Source: Nostoc sp. XA010 (GTDB lineage: Bacteria; Cyanobacteriota; Cyanobacteriia; Cyanobacteriales; Nostocaceae). Taken from it: 64,000 nt of DNA. The notes under the pieces are model-generated. The model ran no database searches. It saw nothing but the letters and a program-made list of their open reading frames with translations, and was not told where the DNA came from. The stretch is taken from contig NZ_JAIVFX010000004.1 of NCBI RefSeq assembly GCF_020829625.1, positions 365,426-429,425 of the forward strand, read 5' to 3'. Made by a program: the position numbers and the translations under genes. This document shows positions 55,692-64,000 of the stretch, in pieces (within the stretch, counting starts at the first letter, position 1; every line of letters begins with the position of its first letter).

Positions 55692-58600
55692 ATCTCTTGA
55701 AGAACAAGGGATGAATAAAATTGGCGATTTGTTAATAAGGAATCTAAGCCAACCTATTGAAGAAATTATTCAAGTTGATCAGACAGCAGAGCAGTCAGTA
55801 TACACCGAAATTACTGACTACGTTGCTACTGAACGCATCAAAGAACAATATCGTATTTTGTTAACAGCGATCGCTGAAGCACCTTCTGAACCGCAGGAAG
55901 GCGTTGGCGTATGGATATCAGGATTTTTCGGATCTGGGAAATCTTCTTTTGCTAAAAACCTTGGTTATATTCTTACTAATCGGACTGTCCAAGGAATCGC
56001 CGCAAGCGAGTTGTTTAAAGCTCAGGTGCAAGACCCCAGGATCAGTAACCTAGTCGATTCAATCAATGCTCGAATTGCCACTGATGTGATTATGTTCGAT
56101 ATCTCCAAAAGCACTGAAGTCCGGCGTGGGGATGAAAAAATGGCAGAAATTGTCTATCGAGCTTTGTTAGGTGAATTAGGCTACGCGCTTGACTATGAAA
56201 TTGCCGAATTGGAAATTGAGATGGAGGGCGAAGGACAACTTGATGAATTTATCAGGCTGTGCCCACAAGTGAATAATGGCTCGGATTGGAATTTGGTTCG
56301 CAAAGGAGCGAAGAAGACCAACTCGGCCTCAGCTATTCTCCACTATATGAACCCTAAGATTTTCCCCCAAGCTGATTCTTGGGCAAGTTCTCTACGAGGG
56401 AGAAATTCAACTATCACAGTCCAGACAGTTGTTGAAAGAGCTTTTCAACTTTCTGCTAGGAGGAGACCGGGAAAGTCTTTAGTATTCATCATTGACGAAG
56501 TTGGACGGTATGTTGCGCGTAGCGCTACTAAAATCGAAGACCTCCGAGCGTTAGTTGAGCAATTTGGTAAAGTCAGTAAGAATCTTTTAAAATCCAAGCG
56601 AGCGATCGCACCAATTTGGATCGTGGTGACTTCCCAGGAAAAATTGGAGGAAGTTGTCGATGCGATAGAGGACAAACGAATAGATTTGGCTGTGCTACAA
56701 GATCGCTTCAAGTATCGAGTAGACATGGCACCGGCTGACATACGTGAAGTTGCCACTCGGCGTATTCTGGCTAAGAAAGATGAAGCTGTGCCAATTTTAC
56801 AGCAGTTATTTCGGAAGTCTCAGGGACAGTTTAATGCAGCTTGTCAGCTAGAACGAACTAGCCGAAAAAGCGAGGTCAGAGAAGACGACTTCATTCAGTT
56901 TTATCCCTATCTGCCACATTTTATTGAGATGTCTATTGACATTATGTCGGGCATCAGGCTGCAACCAGGAGCTAATCGATTTTTGGGAGGGAGTAACCGA
57001 ACGATTATCAAGCAAGCCTACGAAATGTTGGTTTCTGAAAGGACAAATCTCAAAGATAAGCCCATTGGTACATTAGTGACCTTGGATAAGCTATTCGAGC
57101 TAGTTGAAGGTAACTTGTCTACAGAAAAACAAAAGGACATCAGCGACATCACCCAGCGCTTTAAGGATGATCCAGAAGACAAAGGCATGGCAGCGCGGGT
57201 GGCAAAAACCGTCTGCCTACTGGAGTTTGTTAAAGATTTGCCACGCACTGAAAAAAATATTGCTGCTTGTTTAGTAGATGAAGTTGGGGAACCTGCACCT
57301 GTGGCTGCTGTGCAGAAAACTCTGACTCGCCTCTATGAGGCTAAGTTTATCCGCAACACCGAAGAAGGTTGGAAACTGCAAACAGCCCAAGAAAAAAACT
57401 GGGAAACGGAACGTCGTTCACTTTCCCCTAAACCCAGAGATCGTAATGAAATCATTCGTGATGCACTAAGAGAGATATTTAGCGAGCCAAAGCTAAAAAC
57501 ATATCGCTACCGTGACCTGCGGAGTTTTCAAGTTGGTATCAAAGTCGATGGAAATCAGATTAACGAGGGACAAGTACCACTGTCTATTTCAATTGCAGCC
57601 GATAACCAAGAATTTTTGACAAAATTAACGGACATACGCAATCAAAGCCGTCAAGAAAGTCACCAAAATGATATCTATTGGGTTTTGTCGCTCACTGAGG
57701 ATATTGATCGGCTAGTGGCTGAATTATACGCCTCACGTCAGATGGTTGCTAAGTATGAGCAAATGCGATCGCAAAACCGAGCTACCAATGAAGAATTGGC
57801 TTGTGTACAAATAGAGAAAACAGAGGTTCTCCACATTAATAGTAGGTTGGGAGAAAAATTAGCAGAGGTAATGGTAGCGGGCGGCGGAATGTTTCGGGGC
57901 GTGTCCAAGGACGGATCAGATTTAGGCAAAACTCTCAGTGAGATATTTAAGGGATTATTCGATTTTGCTGTTCCTGACCTTTATCCGAAATTAGAGATAG
58001 GGGCACGCAGTCTCAAAGGAACTGAAGCTGAAGAAATCCTAAAAGCTGCTAATCTTAGTGGTTTATCTCAGGTCTTTTATAGCACTGAGACTGGGCTTAA
58101 TCTTGTCGTCAAAGATGGAGCGAAGTTTGTCCCCAATCCAGAAGCGGATGTAACTAAGGAAATCCTAGACTACTTGACTCAGCAACAATCTTATGGCCAA
58201 AGAGATACGCGCACTGGTAAAGGTTTAGAAAATCGTTTTGGTGGACTCGGTTACGGGTGGGAAAGAGACATTTTGCGCTTGGTGCTAGCAGTGTTGTTCC
58301 GCGCAGGTTCCATTGAAGTATCCTACAAAGGTCAACGGTTTGACTCCTATCAAAACCCCAATAGCCGAGAACCTTTCACAAGTAACACAGCATTCAAGTC
58401 AGCTTTGTTTACGCCCATTAAAGCTATTGGTTTTTCTACGCTGAAAAAAGCGGTGGAAAACTATGAGGAATTGATGGGTGATACTGTGGACATGGATAAA
58501 AATGCGATCGCAAACGTCCTAAAAACCCTGGTAGCAGAAGAATTAAAACTATTGCTTCCAGTCGAAGCACAGGTTAAGGCTCACGATTTACCCGTGATTA

Positions 58601-59379
58601 ACCAACTAGAAGACTACCGCAATACCTTAACAGAAATTCAAAACGGCACTGCTGATGACTGCGTACAGAGTTTAGCCGGAGAAGGGGTTTCGTTGAAAGC
58701 AGCACGCGATCGCTGTCGCAGAATTCGAGAGGCAACTAATGAATCATCTTTATCTACTCTGCAAACTGCCAAGCGGGTAGTGAGTTATCAATCGTCTATG
58801 GTAGGTGGGCAAAAGCCAGAAATCGCAGAGATTACAAACCGACTAAAGGAAAACCTCAATGCTGAGTATTTCGTTGACCGTATCCCCCAGATTAAAGCAG
58901 ATGCTGAGGCGATCGCAAAAGCCTACGCCGAGCGTTATGCTAAACTCCACAGCCAACGTGCCCAGGAATATCAAAGAACGATAGAAGAAATTAAAGGGCG
59001 CAGTGAGTGGACGAATATCCCTTCAGAACAGCAAGAAGTATTGCTAAATGAGATGGTCAAACGGGCTTGCATCTATGACTTAGCAGCAGAGGAAAATTGG
59101 TCGTTGACAGCCAATGAATGCCCATCTTGCAAAGCAAGTATTGCCCAGATGGATTCAGACTTGGCAGCCTTATCAGGATTGAAAAATCAGGTTTTGTATA
59201 GGATTCAAGAATTAACTGCACTCACAGAAGAAAAGCAAGTAGTAATTCAACGGGTGAGGTTAGGGGATTTTTCCTCTAATCCAATTGATTCTGAGGAAGC
59301 AGTGGAAAAGTTAATAGAACGGCTGAAAGAACACTTGCTAGACCTGGTAAGTAAAGGTGTAAAACTCATTTTGGAATAA
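55684..59379 (+). CDS. brxC: BrxC, large BREX P-loop ATPase
   Basis: A 1231-residue ATPase, the normal size for BrxC of type 1 BREX. Walker A is ISGFFGSGKSSFAKN (residues 80-88) and Walker B is VFIIDEVGRYVAR. The later region with EYQRTIEEIKGRSEWTNIP and a Cys pair (NECPSCKAS) near the C terminus is probably a coiled coil plus small zinc site. BrxC is an AAA+-like protein needed for both host methylation and phage exclusion. It overlaps brxB by 8 bp and ends 4 bp before the nuclease gene. The frame is intact over 3.7 kb, so this operon is not generally decayed. Confidence 0.93.
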   Translation: MAKSLEEQGMNKIGDLLIRNLSQPIEEIIQVDQTAEQSVYTEITDYVATERIKEQYRILLTAIAEAPSEPQEGVGVWISGFFGSGKSSFAKNLGYILTNRTVQGIAASELFKAQVQDPRISNLVDSINARIATDVIMFDISKSTEVRRGDEKMAEIVYRALLGELGYALDYEIAELEIEMEGEGQLDEFIRLCPQVNNGSDWNLVRKGAKKTNSASAILHYMNPKIFPQADSWASSLRGRNSTITVQTVVERAFQLSARRRPGKSLVFIIDEVGRYVARSATKIEDLRALVEQFGKVSKNLLKSKRAIAPIWIVVTSQEKLEEVVDAIEDKRIDLAVLQDRFKYRVDMAPADIREVATRRILAKKDEAVPILQQLFRKSQGQFNAACQLERTSRKSEVREDDFIQFYPYLPHFIEMSIDIMSGIRLQPGANRFLGGSNRTIIKQAYEMLVSERTNLKDKPIGTLVTLDKLFELVEGNLSTEKQKDISDITQRFKDDPEDKGMAARVAKTVCLLEFVKDLPRTEKNIAACLVDEVGEPAPVAAVQKTLTRLYEAKFIRNTEEGWKLQTAQEKNWETERRSLSPKPRDRNEIIRDALREIFSEPKLKTYRYRDLRSFQVGIKVDGNQINEGQVPLSISIAADNQEFLTKLTDIRNQSRQESHQNDIYWVLSLTEDIDRLVAELYASRQMVAKYEQMRSQNRATNEELACVQIEKTEVLHINSRLGEKLAEVMVAGGGMFRGVSKDGSDLGKTLSEIFKGLFDFAVPDLYPKLEIGARSLKGTEAEEILKAANLSGLSQVFYSTETGLNLVVKDGAKFVPNPEADVTKEILDYLTQQQSYGQRDTRTGKGLENRFGGLGYGWERDILRLVLAVLFRAGSIEVSYKGQRFDSYQNPNSREPFTSNTAFKSALFTPIKAIGFSTLKKAVENYEELMGDTVDMDKNAIANVLKTLVAEELKLLLPVEAQVKAHDLPVINQLEDYRNTLTEIQNGTADDCVQSLAGEGVSLKAARDRCRRIREATNESSLSTLQTAKRVVSYQSSMVGGQKPEIAEITNRLKENLNAEYFVDRIPQIKADAEAIAKAYAERYAKLHSQRAQEYQRTIEEIKGRSEWTNIPSEQQEVLLNEMVKRACIYDLAAEENWSLTANECPSCKASIAQMDSDLAALSGLKNQVLYRIQELTALTEEKQVVIQRVRLGDFSSNPIDSEEAVEKLIERLKEHLLDLVSKGVKLILE

Positions 59380-59383
59380 GTCA

Positions 59384-60397
59384 ATGGCTACGACTGCACA
59401 AATACGCGGAATGCTATTAGAAGAAGCTTTACTTTATCTACTTAGATTATCTGGATACCGCACAGTTGAGAAAGCTGATGAAGATTTGACACTAAATAAT
59501 GGACACTCTGGGTTAGAAGTTTTTGGCCGTGGGGGAGTACATCAGATTGATGCAGTTGCTGATTTTGTTATTGCTCAACCATTTTCTAATCCTCAACGGT
59601 TGCTACTTGAAGCAAAATTTCGCTCTGACAAAACAGGTATTGAAGTAGTACGTAATGCAGTGGGCGTTTTGAAAGATGTTAGCGAATATTGGGTTTCAAG
59701 AAAAGAGATCCCATTCAAAGCACGATATCACTATCAGTATGCTGTTTTTTCGATTTCTGACTATACCTCTCCAGCACAAAAATATGCATTCGCACATGAT
59801 GTCTATTTAATTCCTTTAAATAGTTATGTTTTTTTTCGGCCGGTTATTCAAGCTATTGAAACAGTCACTGTTGATTATTTTAAAGAAAAAATTTATAAAA
59901 AATTATTAAAAAACTTACGATTTTTTGTTCAAAATAAACTTAAGTATATTTATACTCGTACACCAGACAATTTATTAAAAAATGATTTTTTAGAATCTGC
60001 CATAAATGATTTTATTAATGAATGTCACAGATTAAATGGGGCATTATTAGCAATGATAGACAGGCAATTTCCTGTATTTATAGTACCAAATCATAATATA
60101 AATGTTAGAAATTTAGAAGATTTTATTCAAGTTGAAATTTCCTGGGATGATCAAGGTCGGTATATAAAACAATTAAATAGTAATCTCAGAGTTTTTTCTT
60201 TTGATCTACCAAAAGAATTATTTAATCTTTATGCTAAACAAGGTTTTCTTTCTAATATAGAAGCACTAAATTTAAAATCAGATTATATGTCTGAAATCCA
60301 AGCACTTGTAACGTCAGATAATCAAACTCGTGTAATTACCTTGCAGTTAGATCAACAATGGCTTAATAATCTGCATGAGACATTTAACACTAAATAA
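59384..60397 (+). CDS. PD-(D/E)XK-type restriction nuclease-like protein within BREX
   Basis: A 337-residue protein that is not one of the core BREX subunits I know. The N-terminal 100 residues show a PD-(D/E)XK site: E14 (LLEEALLYLL), D56 in GVHQIDAVADF and E76-A-K78 in LLLEAKFR, like Mrr-type endonucleases. The C-terminal ~200 residues match nothing I recognise. The gene sits 4 bp after brxC and just before pglX, so it is in the operon. Its second half is clearly more AT-rich than the genes around it, suggesting separate acquisition. It could be a nuclease effector that strengthens BREX, which otherwise lacks an obvious DNA-cleaving subunit. Confidence 0.72.
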   Translation: MATTAQIRGMLLEEALLYLLRLSGYRTVEKADEDLTLNNGHSGLEVFGRGGVHQIDAVADFVIAQPFSNPQRLLLEAKFRSDKTGIEVVRNAVGVLKDVSEYWVSRKEIPFKARYHYQYAVFSISDYTSPAQKYAFAHDVYLIPLNSYVFFRPVIQAIETVTVDYFKEKIYKKLLKNLRFFVQNKLKYIYTRTPDNLLKNDFLESAINDFINECHRLNGALLAMIDRQFPVFIVPNHNINVRNLEDFIQVEISWDDQGRYIKQLNSNLRVFSFDLPKELFNLYAKQGFLSNIEALNLKSDYMSEIQALVTSDNQTRVITLQLDQQWLNNLHETFNTK

Positions 60398-60423
60398 TAC
60401 CAAATATGAGAAGGAAGAATACG

Positions 60424-63400
60424 ATGGATAAATCCCTCAGAAGTACACTCCGCAACGTAGTTACTCAATGTCGTCGCTTGTTAGAAGAATCAGTTACCGA
60501 ACTCTTAGAAGGACAGTTTGGTATCTACATAACTGGCAAAGTAGAGCCAGTAGATCGCATGAAGCATCTCTCAGCAGATGATTTGGAATATAGAGAACAG
60601 CTACTGATTCATTTGCAGCATATTCAAGCAGCAGGTTCTAAAGTGAAAGATGCTGTTGAACAATTAGTGCGAGAGGTGGCGTTTACCCATCTCAATCGGT
60701 TCTGTGCTTATAAAATGATGGAAACACGAGGACTAATTCGCAAAGCGGTTAGTGATGGGTTAAAATCTCAAGGATTTCTATTTTATTTAGCTGATAATTC
60801 CGCAGAGGAAAGACTCTATACCGAGGGTAAGCAAGATGTAGCTTATCGGCATTTTCTGGAATGGTTAGGAAGTACCTTATCAGAAGAAATTGGGGTGTTA
60901 TTTTCACCCAATGACCCCGCCAATAGATTATTACCACCGCAGAGGATAATCGACTCGATACTCAATTTTATTAACAGTGAAGAATTAAAGGATATTTGGG
61001 TTGAGGATGAAACAATCGGCTGGGTTTACCAGTATTTCACACCCAAAGAATTGCGTGATAAGGCCAGGAAGGAAAGCCAAGCACCGCGTAATTCTTATGA
61101 ATTAGCATTTCGCAACCAGTTTTACACGCCCAGCTATGTTGTGCAGTTTCTCACAGATAACACCTTGGGACGAATTTGGTATGAAATGCGGCAAGGAGAG
61201 ACAGCACTAACAGAACATTGTAAATATTTGGTGCGGCGACCACATGAGGTATTTCTAGCTCCTGAGGAAGAGTTTACCGCGCAGGATGAGCAGGCTGATG
61301 ATTTGTCACAGGAGCAACTTTTAAAGCAGCCAGTTTATATTCTGCATCGACCAAAGAAAGACCCCAGAGAAATCAAAACTCTTGATCCAGCTTGCGGTAG
61401 CGGGCATTTCTTACTTTACTGCTTTAGCTTGCTGTTAATTATCTACGAAGAAGCATACGATGACCCCGATTTGGGTTCAGCCTTGCAACAGGATTATCCA
61501 GACAGGGAAGAATATTGCAAGGCTGTACCAGGGCTAATTTTAGCGCATAATCTTCACGGGATTGATATTGATATCAGAGCTACCCAAATTGCTGCTTTGG
61601 CTTTGTGGTTAAGGGCGCAACGAGCTTATCAAGAAATGGGTATTAAGAAAAATCGTCCTAAAATTACCAAATCTAATATTATCTGTGCTGAACCAATGCC
61701 AGGCGAAAAAGAACTGTTGGATGATTTTGTGGCAGAACTACAACCAAAGGTTTTAGGGCAATTAGTACAGTTAGTCTTTGAGAAAATGAAGTTGGCAGGT
61801 GAAGCGGGATCTCTATTGAAGATTGAGGAAGAAATTAGAGATAAAATTGCACAAGCAAAGCAGCAGTGGAAAGCTAAACCAAAACCAAAACAACTCACTT
61901 TTTTACCGGAGTATGAAAAACCACAAATAGAGCAATTCAATCTCTTTCAGGTGGCAGATATTACAGATGAGGAGTTTTGGAATGAAGCAGAAATACGAGT
62001 AATTGAAGCATTAAGAGAATATGCAGATCGGACTCTTGGTAGTGAAAAAATTTTACGTCAGTTATTCGCTGATGATGCAGTGCAGGGTTTTGCTTTTATA
62101 GATATTTGCCGAAATCAGTTTGATATAATCTTAATGAATCCACCCTTTGGTTTTGTTCCTGTTACAGTTAGAGAAAAGTTACAAATAACTATACCTATTT
62201 CATCTCAAGATATCTTTGCTGCATTTGTAGAAAGGTGGATTAAACGTTTATTTGATGGTGGAGTTCTTGGTGCAATTACAGGCAGACTAGGATTTTATAA
62301 AGACTTGCTGGAACCTTGGCGCCGTCAATTTTATGGGAAACCACATACCTTAAAATTAATGGCTGATTTAGGTTATGGAGTGCTTGATGATGCTGTTATA
62401 GAAGCTGCTGCATATGTAATAGATTATAAAACATCATCAGATACCTTAGCTATCTTTATCAATGAATTAACTCAGAAAGACAAGCAAAAATCATTATTTG
62501 AAGATATAAAAAAAATAAATCTCAGTCTTTTTGATAAACAGATTAATTATCATTATACTTCAATATTTAATGATTTACCAAATAGTATTGCACCTCATTG
62601 GTGTCAAATATCTTGGCTTCAGCGCTTGACCAAATTCCAAAAAATCAAAAACAATTTATGTGAGACTAAATTAGGGCTAGTTACAGGTGACAATTTTAAA
62701 TTTTTACGGCTCACTTGGGAAATCACTCCAGGAGCAATACAACCTTTGAAAGGGTGGACTTGGTTTGTAAAAGGTGGCGAATATGAGCCTTACTATTGAC
62801 ATATTCACTTAGCTTTTAACTGGGTTAACATTGATTGCGTGATGCGAACAGTAAGTCTTGAATACTATGGAATAGCAGGGGGAACTTATACAGAACGTAC
62901 CACAAGTAATTTATCAGTGAGAGTTCTTCCTTCTGGCTGCATAATCAATTTTGCAGGTCCAGGTATATATCAATCTTTTTCTTTCCCTGCATATGGCTTG
63001 GTTGGCCTACTAAATTCTACGCCTTATCAATTTATGATTGAACTGATTGTAGGAGGTGGAGATACTTCACAGGCAGGAACTGCTGCTAGACATTTTTTGC
63101 CATCTTTGATTGAAGCTTTACCAGCACCAAATGAACCAAAAGAATTATTATTAAGTATTTCTAATCACTGCCGTGAACTATATGAAATAGCTCGAATTGA
63201 TAGAGATGATGAAACTAGAGAATTTTTTTATCAGCCAATTTACAATTTTCAAGGTTTAATATTATCTGAAGTTATCGACAATGAGTTTAATAAACATGAA
63301 GATAGATTAATTAAAGCTATTAAATTAGCTGAAAAAATTGATTTAAAGGTAGCTGATAATTTAGCTCTAAGTTTAGAAGAAAGAGAAGAGCTAAGAAACC

Positions 63401-63927
63401 AGCTAGGACGGCCTTTCCCTGTAAAATGCCTCAATATAGAAAATACGAAAAAAATAGATGAAATTAAACAAATACTAGAAATAGGTAGAATAAATAATAG
63501 CGAAACAGAAAACGAAAGTACATCAAGGGCTATTATCAAACGTTGTTTTGTCTTAGACAATCTTTTAGAAAGTATTTGTCATTTAGAAGATATTTCTATT
63601 GAAAGTCTAGTAGAAATTAGACGGAAAGCAATTCCTACTCCTCAATGGTACAGAATAGAAATTACACAGGCAGTTATTTCCTATGTATTAGGATGTATAT
63701 TAGGACGCTGGGACATCCGTTTTGCCACAAGCGAAAAACAACCCTCTGAACTTCCTGATCCTTTCGCACCGCTTCCTGTTTGCTCACCTGGAATGCTAAT
63801 AGGCGAAGATGGCTTACCCCTGCATGAAACTCCATTTAACTACCCAATTCAAATTAGATGGGACGGAATTTTAAGAACTCTTGCAAAAGTTTTTTGTGAT
63901 ATGATTAGAAATTTGCTTTCTTTATGA
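60424..63927 (+). pseudogene. pglX: pglX adenine-specific methyltransferase, interrupted by one TGA
   Basis: From the ATG at 60424 (behind GAGAAGGAAG; 60406 is an alternative) the frame encodes an N6-adenine methyltransferase with motif I LDPACGSGHF near residue 320 and the catalytic NPPFGF near 572. It reads to TGA at 62797-62799 (codon 792), after GWTWFVKGGEYEPYY. The same frame continues as HIHLAFNWVN and on to 63927 with the target-recognition and C-terminal helical domains. Read through, it is 1167 residues, normal for PglX. Only one base need change, so this is a single nonsense mutation, a sequencing error or a recoding site. The first part keeps catalytic motifs but loses specificity; a GTG/ATG at 62839/62842 could restart the second part. 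pglZ and brxL should follow beyond the window. Confidence 0.88.
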
Positions 63928-64000
63928 TTGGGGCTTAAATTAGCAGTGAAATTTTGGAGAGCCAAGCAGCTTACTTCAAGGAAATTTAAACGACTTACTG
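63928..64000. other. Window end, no feature
   Basis: 73 bp after the pglX stop with no start of a further gene and no transposon right-end repeat. Confidence 0.5.

Larger units (their letters stand above)
50508..64000 (+). mobile_element. Tn7-like transposon of the type V-K CAST lineage (left part)
   Basis: The element begins at TGTACA (50508) and continues past the window end. It contains tnsB (broken), tnsC and tniQ, then BREX genes as cargo. TnsB, TnsC and the short TniQ closely match in order, length and sequence the ShCAST proteins as I remember them. No TnsA is present, as in V-K elements, which insert by cointegrate formation. No cas12k, tracrRNA, CRISPR array or right end is visible; in this family they can lie at the far end beyond the cargo. 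That BREX is inside the element is inferred from its position and from the absence of a right-end sequence (gcgacat…aatttgtgaa) before 64000. Confidence 0.75.

Noticed and set aside
62839..63927. Independent hypothetical gene after the methyltransferase
   Set aside because: The frame is continuous with pglX across one TGA and supplies the missing C-terminal part.

Overview
The window looks like chromosome from a heterocyst-forming filamentous cyanobacterium of the Nostoc group. The evidence is frequent HIP1 octamers (GCGATCGC), heptanucleotide tandem repeats (STRR) between and inside genes, dispersed palindromic repeats, and above all a complete scytonemin (UV-A sunscreen) gene cluster in the order I know from Nostoc punctiforme. 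The organism call is inference; no rRNA, tRNA or CRISPR array was seen.

Region 1 (1-3.9 kb): the end of a small gene overlapping an HNH nuclease gene, a PLP-dependent serine/threonine dehydratase, and a Tat-exported PhoD phosphatase. A bidirectional hairpin terminator separates PhoD from the next block.

Region 2 (3.9-26.9 kb, minus strand): the scytonemin cluster. In transcription order it reads scyA, scyB, scyC (core chemistry), scyD, scyE, scyF (secreted beta-propeller-like PEP-CTERM proteins), a glycosyltransferase, tyrA, dsbA, an aroB-type cyclase, trpE-trpG fusion, trpC, trpA, tyrosinase, trpB, trpD, aroG. The shikimate, Trp and Tyr genes supply L-Trp and p-hydroxyphenylpyruvate. ScyB makes indole-3-pyruvate, ScyA couples the two keto acids, ScyC cyclises, and later oxidation and dimerisation are thought to be periplasmic. 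The divergent histidine kinase and AraC-type response regulator (28.6-31.6 kb) are the likely controllers. A ~45-bp motif is repeated three times in the 1.7-kb scyA upstream region and once upstream of trpE. I propose it as the binding site linking these two transcription units; I know of no published description.

Region 3 (31.6-50.3 kb): housekeeping and signalling genes. These include an AAA ATPase, argJ, a response-regulator/kinase hybrid next to a kinase with an ethylene-receptor-like membrane domain, a Gly-rich WGxxGxxG-tailed secreted protein, a NagB-like deaminase, a HAD phosphatase, a PadR regulator with a double-palindrome operator, a hydrolase, a RodZ-like protein, gatA, an acyl-CoA dehydrogenase-like gene and an MscS channel.

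Region 4 (50.5-64 kb): the left part of a Tn7-like transposon of the CRISPR-associated type V-K (CAST) lineage. It has a TGTACA end, four TnsB-type repeats, and tnsB-tnsC-tniQ. tnsB is broken twice, by a 128-bp MITE with a 10-bp target duplication and by a downstream in-frame stop. The visible cargo is a type-1-like BREX defence operon (brxA, brxB, brxC, a PD-(D/E)XK nuclease gene, pglX). pglX carries one in-frame TGA. The right end, any cas12k/CRISPR, and pglZ/brxL would lie beyond the window.
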